A stretch of 64,000 nt of DNA from Oscillospiraceae bacterium (GTDB lineage Bacteria; Bacillota; Clostridia; Oscillospirales; Oscillospiraceae), in the NCBI GenBank assembly GCA_009784725.1, contig WQXS01000003.1:88582-152581 (forward strand), in the 5' to 3' direction. The notes beneath the pieces are model-generated. The model was given only the letters and a program-made list of their open reading frames with translations, had not been told where the DNA came from and made no database searches. The first letter of the stretch is position 1. Each line of letters begins with the position of its first letter. Of this stretch, positions 18,176 to 26,702 are shown one piece after another. Made by a program: the position numbers and the translations under genes.

Positions 18176-19030
18176 ATGCGGGTAGCAGTAATCGGAGCAG
18201 CAAATATTGACATCATTGTTAAAAGCAAATCGGCGATTGTTCAAGGCGAATCAAATCCTGCCGACGTAAGCTTAAAAGCGGGCGGAGTCGCAAGAAATAT
18301 TGCGGCAATGCTTGCTCTGCGGGGTGTCGATGTTGATTTAATCGCAGCAATAGGAAAAGACCCGTTCGGAAAAATGCTCATGGAAAGCTGTAAGGACATT
18401 GGTGTAAACACGGATGCGTGGATAATAAAAAGCAATGCAAGCACCGGCGTTTATCTTGCGACAAAAGAAAACGACGGTGAGCTGCATACGGGATTTACTG
18501 CAATTACAGCACCCGAATCAATAAGAACAGCAGAAATCACAAAACACAAAAAATTGATTTTCGATGCAGATTTATTGGTAATGGACTTAAACCTTTCGGA
18601 AAAAATAATAAACGTCGCACTTGAACTGCGTGACCACCGCCCGGTAATGGTCGATGCAGTATCTGTAGACAGAATACCGAGAATAGAAAAATTCTTAAAC
18701 AGAATCGATATATTAAAACTTAACCGCCTCGAAGCAGAAAAACTGACGGGAATTACACTCGATACAAAAGAACGTGTTAAACAAGCCTGCAATAATATCG
18801 TAAGCAGGGGAGTTACAAGAGTATTTATAACAATGGGAATGGCGGGAGTCTGTGCCGCAGACTACAAAAACGCAATATTCGTACCCGCAGTTCCCGTCGT
18901 AGTCAAAGACTTCACAGGCGCAGGCGACGCATTTTCCACCGGTATCATACTACAATTTGAAAAAGACCTCCGCACCCAGGCCGAATCCGGCATAACCCTC
19001 GCCGGCGACCACCTCACCCGAAAAATGTAA
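18176..19030 (+). CDS. PfkB-family carbohydrate kinase (pseudouridine kinase-like)
   Basis: The 284-residue kinase begins VAVIGAANIDIIVKSKS. It has the substrate-binding GGVARNIAAMLALRG (about 36-50) and the anion-hole/catalytic motif DFTGAGDAFSTG near residue 245. The early part resembles pseudouridine kinases rather than ribokinase or fructokinase, but no pseudouridine glycosidase (psuG) is next to it. The C-terminus is short and ends a few bases before a palindromic repeat, so the last helix may have been trimmed. A GGAGGA site precedes the ATG; it lies 21 bp after tex. Confidence 0.78.
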   Translation: MRVAVIGAANIDIIVKSKSAIVQGESNPADVSLKAGGVARNIAAMLALRGVDVDLIAAIGKDPFGKMLMESCKDIGVNTDAWIIKSNASTGVYLATKENDGELHTGFTAITAPESIRTAEITKHKKLIFDADLLVMDLNLSEKIINVALELRDHRPVMVDAVSVDRIPRIEKFLNRIDILKLNRLEAEKLTGITLDTKERVKQACNNIVSRGVTRVFITMGMAGVCAADYKNAIFVPAVPVVVKDFTGAGDAFSTGIILQFEKDLRTQAESGITLAGDHLTRKM

Positions 19031-19033
19031 CAA

Positions 19034-19059
19034 GACAGGGGGGGACGGTTCTGTTTGTC
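19034..19059 (+). repeat. Short palindromic repeat, copy 2
   Basis: GACAGGGGGGGACGGTTCTG followed by TTTGTC has GACA/TGTC ends and the same GGGGACGGTTCT core as copies 1 and 3. It lies directly after the PfkB kinase stop and may act in transcript ending. Confidence 0.6.
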
Positions 19060-19126
19060 AAGGTATTTCATATAGTACATAAATAATTGGTTTCGATTGT
19101 TTATAACCAACCTAAATTCATGCACC

Positions 19127-20542
19127 TCAAGATTTGCGTTTTAATACATAATATGCAGATCGGTTGTCACCGATTTTCTCTATTGTCCCATCCACAGCCA
19201 TTTGTCGTAGGATTGTACGCACCCAATTTGGAGTTACACCCATATGGCGAGCAAGGTCAGGAGATGATGCTTTATCTTGTTCTTCAAGATATGAGATGAT
19301 TGTCGACTTTCTGTCGCTTAGTGTCGCTTGGGTGTCGCTTGGATGTCGGTTAATGTCGCTTACGGTCGCTTGCGGTCGCTTATGGTCGCTTGCGGTCGCT
19401 TGTGTGTCACTTGAAGTATCGAGTGTGCTTCTTCTAAACGTAACTTTGAAAAAGTTGTTTAGCTCGAATTCAGGCTCTGCAACGTCTGCCTCTTGTGCAG
19501 CGTTTCTCATGCGCTCAATGCCTGTTCCCATTTGTTCAATATAGTTGATGCGGTGGAGCATAGCAGCGATTACAGAGTTGCGGGTGATACTGACTGTACC
19601 AAAGTTATCAGTGGTGATGCCTTTAGGTACACCCCCGGGGCTTACTATATCTACTCGATCATCAAATATCTCCATCATAACTCGCGAACCGACTTCAAAC
19701 AGATCACGGTGACAGACCGCATTAACAACACCCTCATGCAGCATTCTCTCCGGCAGTTCTAAAATATCTTCACGGGTTGAATTCTCAATTTTATATTTTA
19801 AGCGCAAATGTTTTTTTAGAAAAATCTTTGCATCATCTATATTGTTTACCAATCCACCATTTAGTTCTTTAGTATCTAAGATATGCACCTTGTTAACACC
19901 TTTATAAAGCGCGCATACAATTCCGGCATGTCGGAACAGGATATCTTCATCATTTCTCCTAAAAAATAATGCACCTGCATTTGTAAAACATAACCTTCCA
20001 TTTGATTCCCCGGCACAGTTGAGATTCTTGAGGGTTGAGCTTTTATCAAGAACGTTGCTGATTTTAGCAGTTTTCAAATACCACTGAAAAGCCTCATCGT
20101 TAAATCGCTCGTCTATCGGCAGGTCATCGCGGATGATTGAGTCGTAGCGGCTTATTCCTTCATTTTGAAGCATTGCAATAATACTATCTCTTTGTAACTT
20201 TTGAGAAAGAGCTCCTATCCTCAGATAAAACCCCGCCGGGCAAGAATACGGTTTAGTAGTTCCCTCCGGCACAGTCAAAATAATTACATTATCGACTACA
20301 TCGAAACCGATATTAAGTCGCGGCTCCACTTTGTTTATCGTATCTTGGACACGAGCGCGTGCTGAATTTGATGTATCTGTACCGACAATATAACCATTGT
20401 CATGGATCCCAAGATATATTTTCCCACCGGAAGCATTTGCAAAAGCACACACTTCATTAGGAAGATCCTTATCCGGATTTTCCATAAACTCAACAGTATT
20501 ATTTTCTCCGCCGTGCATGATGGCATCTAGATTATTAATCAT
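19127..20542 (-). CDS. AlbA_2/Schlafen-type ATP-binding protein with C-terminal winged helix
   Basis: The protein (471 residues from the ATG at 20542, preceded by AGAAGG; 12 more in-frame residues lie upstream without a site) has an AlbA_2 domain at about 15-130 (EVCAFANASGGKIYLGIHDN), a HATPase_c_4 type domain at about 295-375 (MLHEGVVNAVCHRD, EQMGTGIERM), a low-complexity linker and a winged helix at the end (SPDLARHMGVTPNWVRTIL). Such proteins are common passengers in type I restriction loci. The linker DNA consists of ten short repeats of 10-11 bp, so slippage would shift the frame and remove the winged helix. It is read after the anticodon nuclease remnant, 51 bp away. Confidence 0.8.
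   Translation of the reverse strand: MINNLDAIMHGGENNTVEFMENPDKDLPNEVCAFANASGGKIYLGIHDNGYIVGTDTSNSARARVQDTINKVEPRLNIGFDVVDNVIILTVPEGTTKPYSCPAGFYLRIGALSQKLQRDSIIAMLQNEGISRYDSIIRDDLPIDERFNDEAFQWYLKTAKISNVLDKSSTLKNLNCAGESNGRLCFTNAGALFFRRNDEDILFRHAGIVCALYKGVNKVHILDTKELNGGLVNNIDDAKIFLKKHLRLKYKIENSTREDILELPERMLHEGVVNAVCHRDLFEVGSRVMMEIFDDRVDIVSPGGVPKGITTDNFGTVSITRNSVIAAMLHRINYIEQMGTGIERMRNAAQEADVAEPEFELNNFFKVTFRRSTLDTSSDTQATASDHKRPQATVSDINRHPSDTQATLSDRKSTIISYLEEQDKASSPDLARHMGVTPNWVRTILRQMAVDGTIEKIGDNRSAYYVLKRKS
19313..19412 (-). repeat. Ten tandem 10-11 bp repeats inside the AlbA_2 gene
   Basis: On the plus strand, GTCGCTT (two copies vary) recurs at 19313, 19323, 19334, 19345, 19355, 19365, 19375, 19385, 19395 and 19406. 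The unit is 10 bp (three times 11), so one unit gained or lost shifts the reading frame. It encodes the Ser/Asp/Thr-rich linker before the winged helix. Confidence 0.85.
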
Positions 20543-20593
20543 TATATACCTTCTTTCTCGCTTATGGGTCGTCCGCACAGAATTTTTCGTTTC

Positions 20594-22023
20594 TTACGGC
20601 TCATCTTCTACGCCAATACTTTTCATTAGAGATTCATACTGGTCGAGTGATTTTGATTTAAGTGTTTCGATAATGAGCTTTGCAGTTGTCAGCATTTCGG
20701 GAACTTCTACAGGAACCTGTCCTCTTTCAAAAACACCGACAAGATGTGAATACTCGTTATTTATTCTATCTGTTAATAACGCAGGAACTTTTTCTTCTCC
20801 AAAAAATTTCTCTAACTTATTTAAGAACAAAGTATTATCAGGATAATAGTAAAACAATAGTATTTCAAGGAATTTTCGTGCGTTGTTTCCGAAATTGTAA
20901 AAGGTATTATAGTTACTGTCGTCAACAACTGTTATCTGTGAACATTTGTATATCTCATAGAATAAATAATTAAACTCTGTAACATATTCTTTAAGATACT
21001 GTGGCATTGGTAATAATAATGATGTTGCATCTGCTCTTTGAACAACAAAATAGCGCAACTTTTTCGGGTCGCCAGCTAACCGTTTCAAATACTTCAAAAA
21101 ATCAAGATTATGGGTAGATACAAATAGTTGCTCATAATTATTTTCATCACAAATTTTTGAACGTATTAATGAATATATAAAAAATACATGATTGCTATCC
21201 AAACTTGAGATTGGGTCGTCAATCCATACAATAAGCTTTTTACCGCTTGTTTCTACATCGTCCAGTTTTGCCATAAAATAACAAAAGGCTATCAGACTGC
21301 ACTCACCTTCGCTTAGGTTGAATGCAGGTTTGCCGCTTCTCATAATGCGAAATCTTATTCGTTTTTCACCTTCTGTAACTGTTTCAGCTTCCAGTGTAAC
21401 GAGATTATGACCGAAATAATCATTTAAGTACTTGTTTACTCGACGTGCGCCTTCTTCTTCATCGTTTAATTGACGCTTCTTTTCTTGCAATTCTTGCAGC
21501 TTTGCTTCAAGACGCCTTTCTATTTTCACACTTTCCTCTATGGCTTTATTAAGAGTTTCTTCAAGAGTGTCTATTCGCAGTTTTTCATCTATATATCCAA
21601 TGGTTGCGCAAAAGTCGGCGACCTCTTGGAGTCTTAGTGCTCTTTGTGCTTCTGACTTCTTCTTTGATAATATGTTTGAGAAATCATCACTTGCATTAAT
21701 AGTTTCGGTAAAAGCTCCATATAGCTTTTCCAACTCCTCCGAATTGTCAGCAGGTGCAATAAAGGTTAAAACCGTTGCTATTTGCAATTTTCTATCTTTT
21801 AACTGTTTTACAACAGAATCGAGCGAGGTGCAATACTCATTAATTTTAATTTCTCTTAAAGCTACAAATGAATCCACAGCATCATGAAACTGGGCATAGA
21901 AATCAGTTTTGTCAATAGTTATCGTCCTTCTAAGTTGCTCCTTTTCCTGATTGATTTTCGTAATAAGTGTGTCAATTTCATTTTCGAGCTTTTTGGATTC
22001 TTCGTCAAAATGAGCATGATTGC
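20594..22023 (-). pseudogene. RloC/PrrC-like anticodon nuclease, 5' half deleted
   Basis: The frame from GTG 21877 gives 427 residues: a coiled-coil (about 105-145), ABC signature LSEGE (188-192), Walker B LIVWIDDP (215-222) and H-loop STHN (254-257), followed by a helical domain. That domain has Arg334, Glu338 (RKFLE) and His378 (NEYSH), which resembles the Arg-x3-Glu...His triad known for PrrC anticodon nuclease. Walker A and the first half of the ATPase are absent. The frame stays open upstream to about 22023, where it meets an hsdR start in another frame. Without Walker A the ATPase control is broken, so an active nuclease would be dangerous; the protein is probably silent or inert. Confidence 0.7.
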
Positions 22024-22089
22024 GGGAGTAATATATCTCAGTTTGATATCTTCTTCGGTCATATCACTTTTTTTGAGTAATTCATCCAC
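22020..22089 (-). pseudogene. 5' remnant of type I restriction subunit hsdR
   Basis: A GTG at 22089 with GGAGG seven bases before it opens a frame that reads DELLKKSDMTEEDIKLRYIT and then PAI, the usual N-terminus of type I HsdR. The similarity ends at about 22020, where a different frame continues into the anticodon nuclease. The chimeric frame stops after about 55 codons. This marks a deletion junction that removed nearly all of hsdR. Confidence 0.65.
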
Positions 22090-22116
22090 GCTTCATCCTC
22101 CGTTCAACTGTTGTAA

Positions 22117-22145
22117 ATTATATCAAAATAAGCGATATCTTTCAA
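22117..22145 (-). promoter_or_regulatory. Promoter of the restriction-island remnant
   Basis: On the minus strand TTGAAA (22140-22145), 17 bases, then TATAAT (22117-22122), preceded by TGA as an extended -10. It is very close to consensus and lies 28 bp before the hsdR remnant start, so the remnant locus can still be transcribed. Confidence 0.6.
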
Positions 22146-22221
22146 TATATACGGGATTGAAAATCTAAATTATTAAAACACTTTCTGTACCCTCCCTTGA
22201 TCATGTCAAACGATGGACTCA

Positions 22222-22305
22222 TAAAAAACACAAGCACATATGGGAAACGGTGTAGTTAGCTGAAGCCAGAGCTACCCAACCGCATATGTACCTGCTAAAG
22301 GTACA
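22222..22305 (-). terminator. Branched hairpin ending in a T-run
   Basis: Read on the minus strand, a small hairpin GTACCTTTAGCAGGTAC is followed by a larger one closed by CATATG at both ends, with CGGT/ACCG and TAGCT/AGCTA inside, then TGTTTTTT. It lies after the solute-binding protein gene and before the island promoter, so it probably ends the DUF362/lipoprotein transcript. It is more elaborate than a normal terminator. Confidence 0.45.
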
Positions 22306-22351
22306 TTATCATATATTATTACTGATTTCAATACATTTCTATGGGAATCCA

Positions 22352-24616
22352 TCAGGACTGTTCGCTTAAATATGTCTGGACACGGTTTTGCATGATGCGG
22401 GCTGTGTCTTTTGCGGTTCGGGCTCCGGCGAAGTAGGCGGAGAGGTCTTCTTCCATATGTTTGCGCAGTTCATCGCTTACCCATCTTCCGAAAGGTTTGG
22501 CGGTTTCAATAATTGCCCGGAGCTCATTGGCTTCATTTTGCGTCATCGCATATATTGGTGATTGTGCATTTTCACTGTGCCATATTTCTAAACGCGGAAT
22601 TTCCTTTCCGTCTTTCATTACAGGTGTTAACGCATCTTCGAAAACTTCTTCAAGTTTATCAATACGTATCGGAAAATACCATTCCATTACATCTCTTGAA
22701 GGCAAAAGAATCTGCCTGACAAATTTCCATGCATCATCTATATGCTTGGAGAATGAGTTTATTCCGATATGATATTCAAACCCGGGCTGTAAAATATGTA
22801 TACCACCCTCGGAGGTTGGAAAACCTAATGCTGTTATTTCTCCAAGTGCTGCCGAAAGGGTTTGATAATCAGTTGGGTTTCCGATATTAGTAACCATTAA
22901 TAATTGCTCTCTATTATTAATTAAAGTATATTCATTCGGGATATAATCAATGGTAATCACATCGGTATCGGCGTTTGGATCAAAGTGCCGTTCCGGCAAT
23001 CTGCTTGCGACTTCGAGTATATGAATGAAATCATCGCTGTCCAAATATGCTTTTCCGCTATGTAAATCAATAAAATCATTTCCGGAGTTTTGAATCATCA
23101 TAAATGCAAAGTTTTCTTTAGTCTGCCAAAAACCAAGTGGATAGGGCATATTTTCTATGCCTTTTGCCAGCTCCAAAAGCTCATTTGTATCCCAAAAAGA
23201 TATATGCTTGACATCCTCTGTTTTTCCAATCATTGTTGTTATCAAAAAACTGTCAGTAACAGAGGTTAAAGAACCGTCCTCTCCTTCTAAAGCATTAAGA
23301 GCATTCGGGAAAAAATCAGACCTGGATAACTCCGCATCAGCATCAATAAGTGTATATAAATCAACTAAAAATCCCCGGTCGGACAGAGCCGGTTCGGGAT
23401 AAAATATTATGTCGGGACCGCCTCCGGTGATAAGCTCTGTCCGCAGACGCAAAAGAGCTGCATCGAGACTGATATTCCCGTAGTCGACATAATCATGAAT
23501 TTCTATTCTATGCGTCTTGCTGTTTCGGTTAAACTCAATAACTTCCTGCTGTATACCACCGGATGAAATAAAAACACCGCCTATGGTAAGAGTGATTAAC
23601 TCCGGCACAGTCTCACGGGGTACAGGGGTCAACACAGATAATACGGCATCGTACAGTCCGTCTTCATTCCGGCTGCAGGTCATTAAATAAATTCGGGAGC
23701 TTGACAAAAATCCAATCTTATTATCCCAAAGATTCAAAAACCCGGTCTCTGTCCAGTCAAGAATAATTGCTTTCTCATCGGAATCAATTTTATGCCCAAT
23801 CAGTTGCATATTATCACTTATGTAAAAATCAAAAGGAGAATCGGCTCCGGCTGAAAACATGCGCATCATCTGCGGGATTCTTATCGGAATGCTGTCAAGC
23901 AAATCACCGGTATTTACATTAATTTCACGAAGTTCATAATTATTTTCAATGTTAAGAAAAGCAACTACTCTGTCATCTTTTAGTTTGAATAAATCATGTG
24001 GTAAATATTGCACTCGTGAGGTTGCAAAAGAACCTGTTTTACTATCCAAAACGAAAATATACGGCTCAGAGTTGTAATAACCCGACATTACTATAGCACC
24101 ATTATCGGTAAACACGCATTGATTTATATGAAAGCTTTCTGTATTATCGGAAGTCAGCTCATTAAACTCCTGCCTGTAAAGCTCGACACCGCTTAAATCA
24201 TGTTCGGTATATAATATGGTATTTGATATAACCCTTAGAATACTAATTTCATCATCGCCGGTTTTATTGACATATGTATTAAACGCTCCTCTTTCCAAAA
24301 GCACTTCAAATGAACTCTGTTCTTTACCGTTAGTATCGACACCGGTTACAACCAGATAAAATAAATTTGACGAATCTATCCTTATGTAACTGTAAAATAT
24401 CTCATCGTTGTGAACCCATGTTGAAATGATTTCGCTGTCAACGGTAAAGTGAAAATCCTCCGAATGAAAAATATAGTCATCAAAATGATGTGTTGATACA
24501 CTTTCGGTGTTTGGTGCACCGCTAACACTTTCTGTTTCATCATCACTTGAAGTAGTGCTGCAGGCAGAGAAAAGTAAAATTTGGGATACTAAAACTAATG
24601 CTAATATTCGTTTCAT
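22352..24616 (-). CDS. Large lipoprotein: N-terminal propeller-like region plus extracellular solute-binding domain
   Basis: The 754-residue protein has a lipoprotein signal ending FSAC (Cys19). Residues about 45-335 are beta-rich with repeated blade-like stretches. From about 340 it resembles a family 1 solute-binding protein (LITGGGPDIIFYP, then DDAWKFVRQILLPSR near 635). No permease or ATPase genes are adjacent, so it may serve a distant transporter or act as a sensor or surface receptor. GAGGTAGG precedes the ATG, and it starts three bases after the DUF362 stop, so the two are co-transcribed. Neither substrate nor partner can be read from the sequence. Confidence 0.7.
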   Translation of the reverse strand: MKRILALVLVSQILLFSACSTTSSDDETESVSGAPNTESVSTHHFDDYIFHSEDFHFTVDSEIISTWVHNDEIFYSYIRIDSSNLFYLVVTGVDTNGKEQSSFEVLLERGAFNTYVNKTGDDEISILRVISNTILYTEHDLSGVELYRQEFNELTSDNTESFHINQCVFTDNGAIVMSGYYNSEPYIFVLDSKTGSFATSRVQYLPHDLFKLKDDRVVAFLNIENNYELREINVNTGDLLDSIPIRIPQMMRMFSAGADSPFDFYISDNMQLIGHKIDSDEKAIILDWTETGFLNLWDNKIGFLSSSRIYLMTCSRNEDGLYDAVLSVLTPVPRETVPELITLTIGGVFISSGGIQQEVIEFNRNSKTHRIEIHDYVDYGNISLDAALLRLRTELITGGGPDIIFYPEPALSDRGFLVDLYTLIDADAELSRSDFFPNALNALEGEDGSLTSVTDSFLITTMIGKTEDVKHISFWDTNELLELAKGIENMPYPLGFWQTKENFAFMMIQNSGNDFIDLHSGKAYLDSDDFIHILEVASRLPERHFDPNADTDVITIDYIPNEYTLINNREQLLMVTNIGNPTDYQTLSAALGEITALGFPTSEGGIHILQPGFEYHIGINSFSKHIDDAWKFVRQILLPSRDVMEWYFPIRIDKLEEVFEDALTPVMKDGKEIPRLEIWHSENAQSPIYAMTQNEANELRAIIETAKPFGRWVSDELRKHMEEDLSAYFAGARTAKDTARIMQNRVQTYLSEQS

Positions 24617-24619
24617 AAC

Positions 24620-25732
24620 CTACCTCAATACATCGGCAATGTCTTTTGCTTTTGGAGGGCAGCCCGGTACACATTGGTCGAAGCCTTTTGTGCAGGTGCC
24701 GATTCCGAGACCCTTGCCGGTTTTGCCCTTAAAGCCTTGTCCGATGTGGATTTTCCCGTCAGCGTTATCTGAAATGCTTGAAGTACCCGAAAAGCCCGAA
24801 GTACCCGAACGCCCGCCAACCCTGCCGCCGACTCTGTGCAAAGCATAAATCAAAGATGAATAACAAGCCGAGCAGGCTGCATCTTCATCGATTAAGCTGC
24901 GGTATCTTTCGGAAGAATACATTTTTCCAATATCGACAACAGACTTATTTTCCGTATTTAACTCAACAATCTTTGTATCTGCGGTGTAGTATTGACCTAC
25001 TCCGATTTTTTTCGCATAACTCAAATATTCAATATCATCGGGATGATACCCGATCAGCTCGGCACAGAATGAATCCACCATAACAGGGTCACGTCCTGCT
25101 ATTATTCTGTTTGACTCTACGGGATTGCCGCCTTCTTCAAATGATAAATCCCCACAGATGCCGTCGACAACACAATAACCCGTTTTAATAAGAGCGTTGA
25201 GTACAGCAACGGGTTTGTGTATTCCGAGGGTATGGAACCTGCGCTTTTCACTATCGGGAATGCATCCTTTTTGATTTTTTAAGCAGCATGTAAGACGGGT
25301 CTGACAATGCGCCTTTAACACAGGGATATTTATCAAAAAGTCAGTCTTTAGAGCTTCATCACAAACTTTTATATCATATCCGAAGTGACGAAGAAGTGTA
25401 CAGCTGTCGGATTTCAGGTCGATTAACGGAATATCGTATTTTTTCGAAAGTTCCCGATACCCGCAAAACTCAAAAGCGCGTATAGTGCTGTCGCCAACCC
25501 ACGAGCTTTCTATAATTTTAATATTATTAACTCCGAAATCTTTGAGAAACATAACAACACCCTCGGTGACCTCCGGATGCGTGACAGCTCCGTTTGATGC
25601 CGGCCCCGGTACAACAAGATTCGGCTTTAGTGCCACAGAAAAATCCGGTTTCATATATTCCCCGATATCGGACGCAGTGAGAGTATCGTATGTATTCTTG
25701 GTAATATCGCTGCCATATGTTATGAAAAGCAT
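24620..25732 (-). CDS. DUF362 family protein
   Basis: The 370-residue protein (start chosen at ATG 25732, with AAGGGGG eight bases upstream; ATG 25738 is also possible) has the DUF362 pattern ALKPNLVVPGP, IIESSW, LINIPVLKAHCQTRLTCCLKNQKG (only the first part is cited: LINIPVLKAH) and DPVMVDSFCAELIG. A Cys-rich C-terminus (CSACYS and CTKGFDQCVPGCPP) could bind an iron-sulphur cluster. The family is linked to ferredoxin-type proteins, but its reaction is not known. It is followed by the solute-binding lipoprotein and is divergent from the ThuA-like gene. Confidence 0.7.
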   Translation of the reverse strand: MLFITYGSDITKNTYDTLTASDIGEYMKPDFSVALKPNLVVPGPASNGAVTHPEVTEGVVMFLKDFGVNNIKIIESSWVGDSTIRAFEFCGYRELSKKYDIPLIDLKSDSCTLLRHFGYDIKVCDEALKTDFLINIPVLKAHCQTRLTCCLKNQKGCIPDSEKRRFHTLGIHKPVAVLNALIKTGYCVVDGICGDLSFEEGGNPVESNRIIAGRDPVMVDSFCAELIGYHPDDIEYLSYAKKIGVGQYYTADTKIVELNTENKSVVDIGKMYSSERYRSLIDEDAACSACYSSLIYALHRVGGRVGGRSGTSGFSGTSSISDNADGKIHIGQGFKGKTGKGLGIGTCTKGFDQCVPGCPPKAKDIADVLR

Positions 25733-25807
25733 ATTCATTTCCCCCTTGAAGAAATCAGCCCTGTAATGTATTATTGAAAAAAAACAAAACGGAAGGATAT
25801 TGCTTAA

Positions 25808-26533
25808 ATGATAAATGTAACGGTATGGAATGAGTTTCGCCATGAAAAAAGCGATGAAAACGTAAAAAGAATTTATCCCGACGGGATTCATAAATGCATT
25901 GCAGATTTTCTTGGAAAAGATAAAGAAATAAACGTAAGAACTGCAACACTTGATGAACCGATGCACGGTCTGACCGATGAGGTTCTCGATAACACGGATG
26001 TAATAATTTGGTGGGGACACGCTTTCCACCACGAGGTTTCGGATGAAATTGCGGCGAAGGTACATCAAAGGGTACTTCGGGGAATGGGTTTTATTGCACT
26101 CCATTCATGCCATGTTGCAAAGCCGTTTATTAAACTCATAGGAACAAGCGGAGCACTCCGGTGGAGAACAGATGACTTTGAACGTTTATGGGTAGTATCA
26201 CCGTCGCACCCGATAGCCGAAGGTCTCGGTGACTATGTAGAGATTGAAGACGAGGAAATGTACGGCGAAGCTTACGACATACCGACACCGGACGAGCTTG
26301 TTTTTATAAGCTGGTTTCGAGGCGGTGAGGTTTTCCGCTCCGGCTGCTGCTGGAACAGAGGAAGAGGCAAGGTCTTCTACTTCCGCCCCGGTCATGAATC
26401 CAACCCAACATACCATGTGCCGGACATCCAAAAAATCATAACAAATGCAGTCAAATGGGCAGCCCCTAAACAAATAATCGAAAAACTCGACTGCCCCTTT
26501 ATCGAAATCTCCCCCGAAGCAGCAAGGAAGTAG
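25808..26533 (+). CDS. ThuA-like domain protein (trehalose utilisation family)
   Basis: The 241-residue protein has TDVIIWWGHAFHHEVSD near residue 63, GMGFIALHSCH near residue 92 and FRPGHESNPTYHVPDIQ near residue 195, all hallmarks of the ThuA class I glutamine amidotransferase-like fold. ThuA proteins take part in metabolism of disaccharide derivatives; the reaction here is unknown. No signal peptide. It is divergent from DUF362 and is followed by a long inverted repeat. Confidence 0.75.
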   Translation: MINVTVWNEFRHEKSDENVKRIYPDGIHKCIADFLGKDKEINVRTATLDEPMHGLTDEVLDNTDVIIWWGHAFHHEVSDEIAAKVHQRVLRGMGFIALHSCHVAKPFIKLIGTSGALRWRTDDFERLWVVSPSHPIAEGLGDYVEIEDEEMYGEAYDIPTPDELVFISWFRGGEVFRSGCCWNRGRGKVFYFRPGHESNPTYHVPDIQKIITNAVKWAAPKQIIEKLDCPFIEISPEAARK

Positions 26534-26548
26534 ATTTTCAATTAAATC

Positions 26549-26673
26549 GGTGTGTTGCGGAGCTTATATATACATTTCTGAAAAGCGTACCCACGGATGG
26601 GGGAGCGCACGAGTATAAACAGGACGTTTCTTCGAGTGAGAAAGAAATGTATATATAAGCTCCGTAACGCACC
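26549..26673 (+). repeat. 31-bp inverted repeat with 63-base interior
   Basis: Arms at 26549-26579 (starting GGTGTGTTGCGGAGC) and 26643-26673 (ending TCCGTAACGCACC) pair along all 31 positions as plus-strand RNA, two of them G-U wobbles; on the minus strand these two would be mismatches. The interior holds two smaller hairpins (GCG/CGC with CCC/GGG, and TTTCT/AGAAA). It lies between convergent genes. It could be a structured RNA, a double terminator or a small mobile remnant. Confidence 0.6.
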
Positions 26674-26702
26674 ATCAACCTCAAGCTTCATACATAATTT
26701 TC

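Noticed and set aside
19313..19412. CRISPR-like array
   Set aside because: The units are 10-11 bp without spacers and lie in a coding frame.
24840..25083. Plus-strand ORF antisense to DUF362
   Set aside because: No ribosome site and no recognisable motif; it is a shadow of the DUF362 gene.
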